A DNA stretch of 64,000 nucleotides from CAYRWR01 sp964428015 (GTDB lineage Bacteria > Spirochaetota > Brevinematia > Brevinematales > CAYRWR01): NCBI GenBank assembly GCA_964428015.1, contig CAYRWR010000004.1, forward strand, positions 1 to 64,000, read 5' to 3'. Positions 41,048-49,286 of the stretch are shown here, in pieces (within the stretch, counting starts at the first letter, position 1; every line of letters begins with the position of its first letter). The notes under the pieces are model-generated. The model was given only the letters and a program-made list of their open reading frames with translations, made no database searches and was not told where the DNA came from. A program made the translations under genes and the position numbers.

Positions 41048-43444
41048 ATGCGGAAGTTATTCAAAAATCTTCTTTCAATATTTGTTCTGATGTTTTCCAT
41101 CAAAACCGGATATTCCTTTACCAGGGTCAGCCCAGAAGAAGCCGGTAAGCTGCTGGAAACAAAAAAAGCCACCCTCCTCTTCCTGGGAAGTGCAGCAGAA
41201 AGTAAGACCCTGCCTCTTCAGGGAGCTGTACCTTTAACTTTCAAAGAATTGAAGTATAAAGCGTATTACTACTTAAAAGGTCGAGAGTATGTAGTCGTGA
41301 TTGCTTCCCAGGAAATCAAAGACTCCGAAGAAGGAGCAGCCCTCCTGGAAAAAGATCTATATAAGAAAGTCTATGTACTGGTCTATAACGGGGAAGTACA
41401 ACAGAATATCGAAACAGATACTGATAACCCAATAATTACAGATCAAAAAAAGACAGATAAAAAAGACACCAAAGTAATAGATCCTCCTCAAGTGAAAAAC
41501 ATTACCACCCTGAATGTCTATAAATTTGAACCTAAGACCTCCACCATCATCAAAGGACTGGAAGTCGAAAAAAGAAAGACCGATGACTTTATGACAGATG
41601 AAACCATTGGTGACCTGGGATTAGCAGCCCTTTTCTATCAAAACGGCTGCTATACCACCGGTACCTATAACCACAATGATTTTAAAGTGGAAAAAGGTAT
41701 CATTAGTGACAGTCAAAATCAGCGTTTTGACGGCTATAGAATCTATCCTCCCAGTCATAAAGCCACTAAATTTCTGGCTTCCCGTCATGGCGTCTATTTT
41801 CGCTTTCCTGAAAAAAAAGATTATATCATTTATGAACTGAGCGGCACTAAAGTGGAAAAAATAGCTGTACTTAATGCCAGTGAAATACAGCCGGGAAAAT
41901 TCAACCTGATCCCGGGTCTGGAAGTCAGCACCATCAGCAGCCCTAAAACCTATTTTTTTGCTGCCGCTGATATCAGGATTAGTCCTTTCTTCCAGATTGC
42001 GGAGCGTACTGAAGCGGCAGTACTGGAAAAATTCCCCGACGGAAAACTCCTCAAATTCAAGTACCCTGTGTCCACGCAACTGGTCAACATGACTGCCGGT
42101 GTTCACATCAGAAATTATTTCCCGGTCATGGCCACCGGGGGACGGCCCGCCATCATCTATCAGGATAACAGCAATAAAAAAGTCTACATCACGACTATGA
42201 ATCCTGACCTCACCTTTGAAAAAAACACTGCCCTGCCCCTGATACCCTCTGCCACATTGATAGCAGCGGATACGGATGATCAGGGAAACATCTACCTGGC
42301 CTATATAAAAAAAGTGAGCGGGTTCCAGGAAGATAAACTGGTCCTCCTTAAAGCTGATAAAAACGGCAAAGAACTGCGCCGCAATAATCCCGACACCTCC
42401 CAGTCCGCTCTGAATATCTGGGACCCCGGGGATTACCCCGCCAGCCTGCGCTACAGCAAAGGCAAGCTGGCTCTCCTGGTGGCGAGACGTATGTTTAAAT
42501 CCGGAGACGGCCTGAATCACCAGGGAGGCATCGCAGTGGTATTCGACGCCGAGACTCTGGCTGTGGTCATCAATACCGGTCAAACCTCCGGACATTCTTT
42601 TGATAATTATCTGACTGTAGACTCTCAGGGTGACTTTTTGGCTATCGACCTGGGGGACAACTATCCCCGGGGTATAAACCTGCACCGGTTTTTTGACCAG
42701 AAGAGAATATCTAAAATAGTCTATACTTTTAAAACCCTGCATGGCACCACGCCCAAGAGTCCGGCAGGAAAGACCTATCCGGCCTACCCTGAAATCAGTA
42801 CCGGGACTAAACAATTCTATAAATGGTCCAATGATAATGGGGTGTACACTGAGCTGGGATCAGTACTGGAGACACCGCAAGGACTCCTGGTTATATTCGC
42901 GGGTGAACCCAGCCCCGAAGGTAAATCCATAGACAACAGCCGGACCGGCGGCACCGTCCAGGATACCCGAAATCTGGGTTTTGTATTGGTCCGCAAGGAT
43001 TTCGAAAAGTCCTCCGGCAAAGGGAATGTAGTATCTGATGACCTGGTCTTATCACCTGGTAAAGAGGAGACCGGCGGTTTTTATTCCTTTGGAGGCGGCT
43101 GGTCGGAGCAGCGTAATAAAGGCGTCAACTGGCTGACCCATTATACCTCCCCTCAGACTGGAAGTGTCAGGAGGGTCAAAGCCGTCATCCTCCCCAATAA
43201 TGACGTCTACGTCTTTTATGAACTCTATAAAACTGTGGATAGCACACCTGATTATCAGGACACCTATCTGTTGATCCTGGATGATAAGGGACGGATTAAA
43301 TCCGGGCCGCTGTCTCTGGGTTCACATGTCCGGCTCAGCCCACGGGATGACATTTTGGTGATGGGAAACAGGATACTGATCCCCTCCGCGGACCCTGTGG
43401 ACCAAAAGCTGGAATGGATAGATTTTGAAGCCGGTAAGTACTAA
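41048..43444 (+). CDS. Large secreted protein with rhodanese-like N-terminal region and propeller-like body
   Basis: 798 residues with a signal peptide (about 1-23). About 25-120 resembles a rhodanese-like domain (RVSPEEAGKLLETKKATLLFLG at its start, AYYYLKGREYVVVIAS where the active-site loop would be). No cysteine is found there, so it would be catalytically inactive. A Lys/Asp-rich linker (about 125-160) leads to a long beta-rich region with repeated strand-turn units (LVLLKADKNGKELRR; YLLILDDKGRIKSGPLSL) suggesting a beta-propeller. Probably periplasmic or surface located; no named family recognised. Preceded by ATCCGGAGGA-type ribosome site. Confidence 0.72.
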   Translation: MRKLFKNLLSIFVLMFSIKTGYSFTRVSPEEAGKLLETKKATLLFLGSAAESKTLPLQGAVPLTFKELKYKAYYYLKGREYVVVIASQEIKDSEEGAALLEKDLYKKVYVLVYNGEVQQNIETDTDNPIITDQKKTDKKDTKVIDPPQVKNITTLNVYKFEPKTSTIIKGLEVEKRKTDDFMTDETIGDLGLAALFYQNGCYTTGTYNHNDFKVEKGIISDSQNQRFDGYRIYPPSHKATKFLASRHGVYFRFPEKKDYIIYELSGTKVEKIAVLNASEIQPGKFNLIPGLEVSTISSPKTYFFAAADIRISPFFQIAERTEAAVLEKFPDGKLLKFKYPVSTQLVNMTAGVHIRNYFPVMATGGRPAIIYQDNSNKKVYITTMNPDLTFEKNTALPLIPSATLIAADTDDQGNIYLAYIKKVSGFQEDKLVLLKADKNGKELRRNNPDTSQSALNIWDPGDYPASLRYSKGKLALLVARRMFKSGDGLNHQGGIAVVFDAETLAVVINTGQTSGHSFDNYLTVDSQGDFLAIDLGDNYPRGINLHRFFDQKRISKIVYTFKTLHGTTPKSPAGKTYPAYPEISTGTKQFYKWSNDNGVYTELGSVLETPQGLLVIFAGEPSPEGKSIDNSRTGGTVQDTRNLGFVLVRKDFEKSSGKGNVVSDDLVLSPGKEETGGFYSFGGGWSEQRNKGVNWLTHYTSPQTGSVRRVKAVILPNNDVYVFYELYKTVDSTPDYQDTYLLILDDKGRIKSGPLSLGSHVRLSPRDDILVMGNRILIPSADPVDQKLEWIDFEAGKY

Positions 43445-43465
43445 CAGGAATGATACTTAACGGGT

Positions 43466-44128
43466 TCAATCTATGGCATTTCTGAGCTGATAGAGTATTT
43501 CCACTATCTCAAAAAGGAACTCCGGCGTGTAGTCCTGTCCCGGTTTCCTGTTTTGTTCATTTTCCGCGCGAACTAAAGTCAGTGAGATGACGTCAAACAT
43601 CTTATCCCCTTGAATATCTGCTAGATTACGGTTTTCATCATACCGGGGGACTTCCACATATTTTCCGGCCCACTCCGCCCGACGGGTGCGGATCCAGGCA
43701 AACCTCTGGTCCTGCAGCAATGCCTCTACTCTGGCACGCAGCTGGCTGTCTCTGATAATAGAAAGGCAGATTTGATTGCTTTCCTGAAAGTTCTCATCTT
43801 TTGTCCGGTCCGGTGTAAAAGTGATGTTTTTGATCACAAAATTCTTTTTGGTGATCATGGGGATCATGAAGGTTAAATACTGGTAATAGACCCTATGGGA
43901 GCTAAAGACTTCTATCTCCATGGGCAGGTTTTGAACTATCCCTTTCCAATGGTAGTGTAGTCCGGATTCGGTGATATTTTGCTCAGTATCCTGTATTCCC
44001 AGCAGAGCCAGAATACTTAATAAATTTTTTTGATTACTTTTTTTATCCCATTTATTTTCCAATACAGCCATGGAAAAACCAAACAAAATACAGACCGCAA
44101 GTATACCGATAAACAGCGAAATCTCCAA
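43466..44128 (-). CDS. Membrane-anchored hypothetical protein
   Basis: 220 residues. One transmembrane segment near the N-terminus (about 3-22) is followed by a cytoplasmic or periplasmic domain of mixed alpha/beta type (VFSSHRVYYQYLTFMIPM, DQRFAWIRTRRAEWAGKYVEVP). Family not recognised. Start is TTG at 44128, favoured because GGAG sits 8 bases upstream; a TTG four codons earlier is the alternative. It runs toward the large secreted protein gene; no terminator seen between them. Confidence 0.66.
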   Translation of the reverse strand: MEISLFIGILAVCILFGFSMAVLENKWDKKSNQKNLLSILALLGIQDTEQNITESGLHYHWKGIVQNLPMEIEVFSSHRVYYQYLTFMIPMITKKNFVIKNITFTPDRTKDENFQESNQICLSIIRDSQLRARVEALLQDQRFAWIRTRRAEWAGKYVEVPRYDENRNLADIQGDKMFDVISLTLVRAENEQNRKPGQDYTPEFLFEIVEILYQLRNAID

Positions 44129-44149
44129 ATCTATCTCCAAAATCTAGAT

Positions 44150-44432
44150 TTTCAAATGGAAAAGTATTAAACCATTGTAAGAGGATAAACCGGACAAGTC
44201 AAACCTATCCTGTAAAATGAATGGATTGGGTTTTCCTTGCCGCCGGAAAAACGGCACCGCCACAAGGTCGGGACCACGCCCTTCCGTTGGGGTGAACAAT
44301 ATTCGCCCTGTCCCATGTCCCGTGTGAGAGGGGATAACCGCCCGCCGAAGTCGTAGCTGGGAGGTGAAGACCGGCGGGAGCCGGTATACAAGAGTGATTT
44401 GTGGAAAAGGGAGGCCAGGATAAAGAGAGAGG
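44150..44432. other. GC-rich structured intergenic region, possible ncRNA or dispersed repeat
   Basis: No credible gene. Several stable hairpins occur in a row: GCCG/CGGC near 44239-44255; GGGTGAA/TTCGCCC (7 bp with one wobble) near 44291-44310; ACCGGC/GCCGGT with a GGGA loop at 44370-44385. The GC content is well above that of neighbouring spacers. A minus-strand open frame across it is low-complexity and has no ribosome site. Confidence 0.4.
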
Positions 44433-44846
44433 CTATTCCACCTCTAAGCCGTAGGCCCGGATCATGTCCCGGGGTATAGACTTGGGCCGGAGGCTTTCCC
44501 GGTCCAGATAGATCCACAGGGTATGGGCTTTGACCACCAATTGTCCCGTAGCTTTATTGGTGAACTCGTATTCACGGTGAGAGCGGATACGGTGCATGGA
44601 GGAGACCCAGGTGCGAATCTCGAGGGTGTCACCCAGGAGAGCGCTTTTGAGGTACTCGATCTCGTGGCGGCGCACCACCCACATGCCATTATCACGGGCC
44701 AGAAAGGCGTGGAGGTCGTAGGCCTGGGCGGAGTGCTCGATAGCCACGTCCTGCATCCACTGGAGGAAGATGATATTGTTGACATGCCCGTTGGTGTCGA
44801 TGTGGGCATCGTTGACAGTAATGGACTTAAAGTATTCCCTGATCAT
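44433..44846 (-). CDS. Acyl-CoA thioesterase (4HBT/YbgC-like hotdog fold)
   Basis: 137 residues with the hotdog-family signature IDTNGHVNNIIFLQWMQD (about 17-34) including the catalytic Asp/Asn region, and the RRHEIEYLKSALLGDTLEIRTWV strand block (about 59-81). It would hydrolyse acyl-CoA or acyl-ACP thioesters. It lies 56 bases after modC on the same strand and might be read through from the nif-mod unit, but no functional link is evident. Confidence 0.88.
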   Translation of the reverse strand: MIREYFKSITVNDAHIDTNGHVNNIIFLQWMQDVAIEHSAQAYDLHAFLARDNGMWVVRRHEIEYLKSALLGDTLEIRTWVSSMHRIRSHREYEFTNKATGQLVVKAHTLWIYLDRESLRPKSIPRDMIRAYGLEVE

Positions 44847-44902
44847 GTTAGGCCTGCCGGGTTTTTGGATATTATAACCGATGGTGTCAGGAAGGGCAAG
44901 GA

Positions 44903-45772
44903 TCAGCCGCCCAGCTTCTCCACCATGGGATGGAAGGCTTTGTCGTAGAGCTGTACCCGGTCTCCGGGACGCAAATCGCGGGCTTCATCTTCGGTCAGAG
45001 CTACCTCAATGATGTCATTGTTCACGGATAGGGTCAGGATATACAGGATATCGGCGGGACGAATCTCCAGAATCCGCCCCACAAACACCAGCTTGGTACT
45101 GATATTCCGGGATAGGAAGACCTCGCGGGGAGTACCCTGAGCCGTGAGGCGTCCCTGGTCCAGGCGGAGGACATGTCCCGCCAGACTAAAGATCTCCGGC
45201 ACATTGTGGCTGACCATAAGGATGGTCATGGGGAACTCTTCATGGAGTAGACGGAGCTCCCGGTAAAGCCTGTCCCGCAGGTCATCATCCAGGGCCGAAA
45301 AGGGCTCGTCCAGCAGGAGTACCCGGGGCTGACGGGCCAGACTGCGGCCCAGGGCTACCCGCTGCTGTTGCCCCCCCGAGAGCTGGGCGGGAAAGGATTT
45401 CAGCAAAGGCCCCAGCTCCAGAATATCGATCAGACGGGACTTCAGGGACTCCAGGGGCTGGGCATAGTCCAGATTCTGGGATACGGTAAGATGGGGAAAG
45501 AGGGCGTAATCCTGAAAGACCATCCCCACATCCCTGCTACGGCTGGGGATATGGATAGCACTGTCCTGACTATACCAGACGTCCTGACCCACCCGGATAT
45601 GTCCCCGGTCCGGTGTCTCCAGACCGGCTAAGAGCCTCAGCAGGGTGGATTTACCGCAGCCTGAAGGTCCGGTGATGCAGACCAATCCCCATTCCGGTAT
45701 TTCCGCCCGGCAGTCCAGCAGGAAACTGCCGCCCCGTGAAGACAGTTTTTTGGTCAGGTCCCAGCTGATCAT
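44903..45772 (-). CDS. modC: Molybdate ABC transporter ATP-binding protein ModC
   Basis: 289 residues. ATPase motifs: GPSGCGKST (about 34-42), LSGGQQQR (about 130-137), LLLDEPFSALDD (about 151-162), VSHN switch His (about 187). The C-terminal part (about 225-289) is a shortened TOBE domain. Powers import of molybdate for the FeMo-cofactor. Start overlaps the modB stop (ATGA). Last gene of the mod set, directly downstream of the nif cluster. Confidence 0.93.
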   Translation of the reverse strand: MISWDLTKKLSSRGGSFLLDCRAEIPEWGLVCITGPSGCGKSTLLRLLAGLETPDRGHIRVGQDVWYSQDSAIHIPSRSRDVGMVFQDYALFPHLTVSQNLDYAQPLESLKSRLIDILELGPLLKSFPAQLSGGQQQRVALGRSLARQPRVLLLDEPFSALDDDLRDRLYRELRLLHEEFPMTILMVSHNVPEIFSLAGHVLRLDQGRLTAQGTPREVFLSRNISTKLVFVGRILEIRPADILYILTLSVNNDIIEVALTEDEARDLRPGDRVQLYDKAFHPMVEKLGG

Positions 45773-46431
45773 GACTGCCTCCTCCGATTAAGGGTATGCA
45801 CCAGAAATAGCAGGACAAAGCTCAATCCCAGCAGCAGCAGGGCGTAGCGGTGAGCCGCCTGAAATTCCAGGTTTTCCACCAGCTCAAACAGGTAGACGGA
45901 TGCTACCTTGGTACGGCCGGGTATGCTGCCACCCACCATCAGGATCACCCCGAATTCACCCATAGTGTGAGCAAAAGTGGTGACCAGCGCGGTAATAATA
46001 TGGGATCGTAACAGGGGCAGGATGATAAAGCGGGTGGTCTCACCCTGGGTACGTCCCAAGACTGCGGAGGCTTCCAATAGTGAAACAGGAATCTTTTCCA
46101 GTCCGTTCCTCAGAGGATTGAGCATAAAGGGAAAAGTATAAATACAGGACGCGATGAGCATACCCGGAAAGGTAAAAATCAGACGCAGGCCCAGGTGGCT
46201 TTCCAGCCAGGCCCCGGGGCCCCAGCGGGGGGAAAGCAGAACCAGAATATAAAAACCCAATACAGTAGGGGGCAGGACAAGAGGCAGAGACACCACTGTC
46301 TCCCAAAAGGGAGACCATCGCCGATGTCTGTGGTATACCCTGAGAGCCAGGGGCAGACAGATCAGGAATAGAATAAGGGATGTGGACAAGGCCAGCTCCA
46401 GGGACAGGAGAAATGGACTCCACTCCGGCAT
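45769..46431 (-). CDS. modB: Molybdate ABC transporter permease ModB
   Basis: 220 residues from ATG at 46431, which overlaps the stop of the TOBE gene (TGATG); an ORF extending 54 codons further upstream runs inside the TOBE gene in another frame and is not used. Five to six transmembrane segments. The ATPase-contact EAA loop is seen as EASAVLGRTQGETTRFIILPLL (about 138-159), and the family opening SLPLVLPPTVLGFYIL at about 48-63. Works with ModA and ModC to import molybdate. Confidence 0.93.
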   Translation of the reverse strand: MPEWSPFLLSLELALSTSLILFLICLPLALRVYHRHRRWSPFWETVVSLPLVLPPTVLGFYILVLLSPRWGPGAWLESHLGLRLIFTFPGMLIASCIYTFPFMLNPLRNGLEKIPVSLLEASAVLGRTQGETTRFIILPLLRSHIITALVTTFAHTMGEFGVILMVGGSIPGRTKVASVYLFELVENLEFQAAHRYALLLLGLSFVLLFLVHTLNRRRQS

Positions 46432-46826
46432 CAGGTTTTCCTGCTCAGGGCTACCGCATAGGCAGGGACGCAAGCCTGTACTAAGGTACCAATACGCAGA
46501 CTCATGCGGTCCAGACAGGTAGTGGTGATCAAAGAGGAGATTTCCCCGCAGGCTGTCTTCAGAAACACCTGGGACAGGATATCTCCCCGCCATATCAGTA
46601 CGGTCTGGCCGTTGACTCTATTATCCGCGGAAAGATCGCTTTGACTATCCGATACCAGCATGACCTCGCTCTCTTTAAACAAAAGATCCAGTTCAACTCC
46701 GGGCTCAACAAAGGAAGGCAGTTCCAGCACTGAAACCGTGAACTCCTGCTCCCGGCAGCGGACCCGGACCAGATGCAGACTATCTCTACCTGTAATATTG
46801 GTTACTTTACCTGATAATCTATTCAT
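46431..46826 (-). CDS. Molybdopbindin (TOBE/Mop repeat) protein
   Basis: 131 residues with two TOBE/Mop-like repeats: LSGKVTNITGRDSLHLVRVRC at the start and an analogous but diverged half (about 70-131). Mop-type proteins bind molybdate inside the cell, as storage or as the sensor half of ModE. No helix-turn-helix is present, so this is not full-length ModE. The gene sits between modA (8-base overlap) and modB (1-base overlap). Confidence 0.8.
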   Translation of the reverse strand: MNRLSGKVTNITGRDSLHLVRVRCREQEFTVSVLELPSFVEPGVELDLLFKESEVMLVSDSQSDLSADNRVNGQTVLIWRGDILSQVFLKTACGEISSLITTTCLDRMSLRIGTLVQACVPAYAVALSRKT

Positions 46827-47562
46827 GACTATATCCTGCCTGAGAAAGTATGTTTACTGCACGGTCGGAAAATAAAAATTCGTAAAAAATTCGCGCGTCT
46901 CTACCGGTGTTTTTTAAAAGGAGAGCTGACTGCCGGATGGGGTCATACAGGTCCGGGGCTACTCTAAGATATGCCCCTCCTTTCATCAGCAGATTACTCA
47001 CCTCCGGCGTCTGTATAGCGCAAAGAGGTACAAAGCCGGAAATGCCGGTGGTGAGGACATATTGTACCGCCTGTCCCACATTCTGAGCATATACGGCACG
47101 GTTTGTCAACCCCAGAAGTTGAAGCTTGTCTAGCACCTGCAGTGCCGCTCTTCCATAGGGTGCGGTAACAGGATTGGCCAGGGAAATATTTTTCAAGTCA
47201 GATTCTCTGAGGATCTGACCCAGAGAGCTCGCAGGTATCAATTTTGGACTCAGGTATACCAGTAAACCCAGCGCATAGACCCGGGGTTCTTCCCGGCCCA
47301 GTCCCTGACTATAAAGCTCAGCAGGGCGGTTCTCATCAGCGGACAGAAAGATGTCAAAATCTGCCCCCTGCAGTATCTGGGCAGAGAGTTTTCCGGATGA
47401 TCCCAATGAATACTCCACCACAATGTCAGGGTGTTCTTCCCGGAAGGCCTGGATCAGCTCCGGCAGAACCGGGGACAGATTAGCTGCCGCAGCCAGCCTG
47501 ACTTTGTCTATACCGCAGGATGTTAAAAATAAAAACAGGATAAAATACAATACACGTATCAT
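46819..47562 (-). CDS. modA: Molybdate-binding lipoprotein ModA
   Basis: 247 residues with a lipoprotein signal and lipobox LTSC (C at about 16). ModA features: VRLAAAANLSPVLPEL (about 21-36), YSLGSSGKLSAQILQGADFDIFLSAD (split here: SLGSSGKLSAQI and ADFDIFLSAD, about 52-77), and the later AKNVGQ-like AQNVGQAVQYV near 164. It captures molybdate outside the inner membrane. GGAGGG 6 bases upstream of ATG; a long GC-rich hairpin lies in its leader. Confidence 0.93.
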   Translation of the reverse strand: MIRVLYFILFLFLTSCGIDKVRLAAAANLSPVLPELIQAFREEHPDIVVEYSLGSSGKLSAQILQGADFDIFLSADENRPAELYSQGLGREEPRVYALGLLVYLSPKLIPASSLGQILRESDLKNISLANPVTAPYGRAALQVLDKLQLLGLTNRAVYAQNVGQAVQYVLTTGISGFVPLCAIQTPEVSNLLMKGGAYLRVAPDLYDPIRQSALLLKNTGRDARIFYEFLFSDRAVNILSQAGYSHE

Positions 47563-47583
47563 ACTGCCCTCCTGTAAATATAA

Positions 47584-47633
47584 GCCGGCCGGGGCCTATC
47601 CAGGGAGTCAATCAAGGATACCCCCGGCCTGGC
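47584..47633. promoter_or_regulatory. Long GC-rich hairpin between the ferredoxin gene and modA
   Basis: GCCGGCCGGGG (47584-47594) pairs with CCCCGGCC-T-GGC (47622-47633) with one bulged base, and the inner arms TATCC/GGATA add five pairs. It has no T-run, so it is not a classical terminator. It may attenuate or stabilise the nif-mod transcript, or be a molybdate-linked control. Confidence 0.55.
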
Positions 47634-47657
47634 CGTAGATAAGAGAGAGTCTAAAAT

Positions 47658-47966
47658 CTAAGACAGCAGAAAATCTCCTGCTTCACCGCCCTCTTCCAGA
47701 GCATCCAGTACCGCGTCTACCGCTTCTTCGCTATCGATTCCGCCGTACCAGGTGTTCTGGGGATAAACGATCATCACCGGCCCCCGTTCACAGGCTTTGA
47801 GACAGCCGGTACTGGAGACTACTACGTCGTTCATACCCCTGTCCGCCAGTTCTCCTTCCATGTAGGGCAGGAGCGAGGTCACGCCTTTTTTATGACAGAC
47901 ACCCTGGGGCTCACCCGAAAACCGGAAACTACTGCACACAAAGATATGATGCTTGGGTTTTTCCAT
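47658..47966 (-). CDS. [2Fe-2S] thioredoxin-like ferredoxin
   Basis: 102 residues from ATG at 47966 (GGAGG 9 bases upstream). Four cysteines in the thioredoxin-fold ferredoxin arrangement: FVCSSFRFSGEPQGVC, then STGCLKAC. This class (the Clostridium pasteurianum 2FeCpFd type) is often found beside nifB and is thought to interact with the MoFe protein. It lies after nifB and before modA, consistent with a nitrogen-fixation role. Confidence 0.88.
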   Translation of the reverse strand: MEKPKHHIFVCSSFRFSGEPQGVCHKKGVTSLLPYMEGELADRGMNDVVVSSTGCLKACERGPVMIVYPQNTWYGGIDSEEAVDAVLDALEEGGEAGDFLLS

Positions 47967-47995
47967 GATACTAGTCCTCCATAAAATGTATTTCT

Positions 47996-49276
47996 TTATC
48001 CGCAACCGCCGCCGCTTCCGGTACATCCCGTACCGCATTTAGTGGCGCTTCTTTTCTTCATATGACCCAGCCCCCGCCCAGTGAAAATATTTTCCAGGGC
48101 ATCCCGGATCATGCCTTCGACCTCGTAGACACTTATATCCATCCCCTCCAGTACCTGCAGGGGATTATTGCCGATACCGCTGACCAGCAGGGTGTGACAG
48201 TCAGTGAGCATCTCCCCCAGATCGGTCCAGCGGTGCAGACCGCCGCCGCTGTCCGGGGTCTGCCGGGTACCGGCGGGCACATAGCCGCTTTCGGTCCATT
48301 CATATATATAGAGCTGATCCGCCTCTCCCAGATGCTGATTTACCAGGTAGCCTTCCATACTAGCTACGGCAACCCTGTTTCTGCCCTTGGAGTGAGTCGC
48401 GTCGGGGACCTGTACTTCCATTTCTGAAAAGGCCTGGATCTCCCGCATGGATTCCAGGGTCATTTCTTCACCCAGCAGACCTACCGCGTCGGCCCGGCAG
48501 CGGGTGCAGTGATGCATCTGGGGCAGGTATTTGGCAACCTGCTGTCTCAGGCTGTGTACCAGATCGGGAGCGGGTGACTCAATATTACCAAAGGGAGTAT
48601 TGGCGTTCTGATACATGGGGATACAGTTCAGGATATCCGCTCCCAGTTCGCTGACTTTTTTAGCCACCAGAGGGATATGGGTGTCATTGACCCCGGGGAT
48701 GATAATGGTATTGACTTTTACCAGGATGCCCTTTTCCTTGAGCAGGGGGATAGCTTTGAGCTGGTTTTGCAGGAGCTGCAATGCGCCTTCACTGCCCCGG
48801 TGGTTGGTATTACCGTATCTAAACCAGGAGTAGACCTTCTCCCCTATCTCGGGGTCCACCGCGTTGATGGTCAGGGTGACATGGCTGGTCCGGAGCTGTC
48901 CTAATTCCTCGATATAGGGCAGAAGATTGAGGCCATTGGTGGCTACACAGAGCAGCATGTCCGGATACTCCCGGCGTACCAGACGCAGGGTCTCCATGGT
49001 CTCTTCCGGATTGGCAAAGGGATCACCCGGCCCGGCTATCCCCACCACCGCGATATTAGGGGTGAAATCCATACGTTTTTTAAGATATTCCAGGGCCTGC
49101 CGGGGAGAGAGGATACTGGAGGTGACTCCGGGACGGCTCTCATTGACGCAGTCAAAGCTGCGGTCGCAGAAATTGCACTGTACATTACAACGCGGCGCTA
49201 CCGGCAGATGGATGCGGGCGGTCTTATGACGTACCTTGTCATTGAAGCAAGGGTGATTGGTTATGTCTAAAGTCAT
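47996..49276 (-). CDS. nifB: FeMo-cofactor biosynthesis radical SAM protein NifB, with NifX-like C-terminal domain
   Basis: 426 residues from ATG at 49276 (AAGGAGAG upstream); the longer reading would overlap nifN. The radical SAM motif is C-x3-C-x2-C in CNVQCNFC (about 35-42), preceded by HLPVAPR, with NifB-type FDC following. About 320-400 is a NifX/NafY-like cofactor-carrier domain (VASMEGYLVNQHLGEADQL). The very C-terminus is a Cys/Gly-rich tail (about 412-426) with three cysteines. NifB makes the 8Fe core NifB-co. Confidence 0.95.
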   Translation of the reverse strand: MTLDITNHPCFNDKVRHKTARIHLPVAPRCNVQCNFCDRSFDCVNESRPGVTSSILSPRQALEYLKKRMDFTPNIAVVGIAGPGDPFANPEETMETLRLVRREYPDMLLCVATNGLNLLPYIEELGQLRTSHVTLTINAVDPEIGEKVYSWFRYGNTNHRGSEGALQLLQNQLKAIPLLKEKGILVKVNTIIIPGVNDTHIPLVAKKVSELGADILNCIPMYQNANTPFGNIESPAPDLVHSLRQQVAKYLPQMHHCTRCRADAVGLLGEEMTLESMREIQAFSEMEVQVPDATHSKGRNRVAVASMEGYLVNQHLGEADQLYIYEWTESGYVPAGTRQTPDSGGGLHRWTDLGEMLTDCHTLLVSGIGNNPLQVLEGMDISVYEVEGMIRDALENIFTGRGLGHMKKRSATKCGTGCTGSGGGCG

Positions 49277-49286
49277 GGCTCTCTCC

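Noticed and set aside
41621..42814. Long minus-strand ORF opposite the secreted protein gene
   Set aside because: Shadow frame; no ribosome site, and the plus-strand gene has promoter, ribosome site and signal peptide.
44167..44517. Minus-strand ORF of 116 codons
   Set aside because: It overlaps the thioesterase gene in another frame, and most of it lies in the hairpin-rich intergenic region; no ribosome site.
46432..46593. N-terminal extension of ModB
   Set aside because: It lies within the TOBE gene in another frame; the ATG at 46431 is coupled to that gene's stop.
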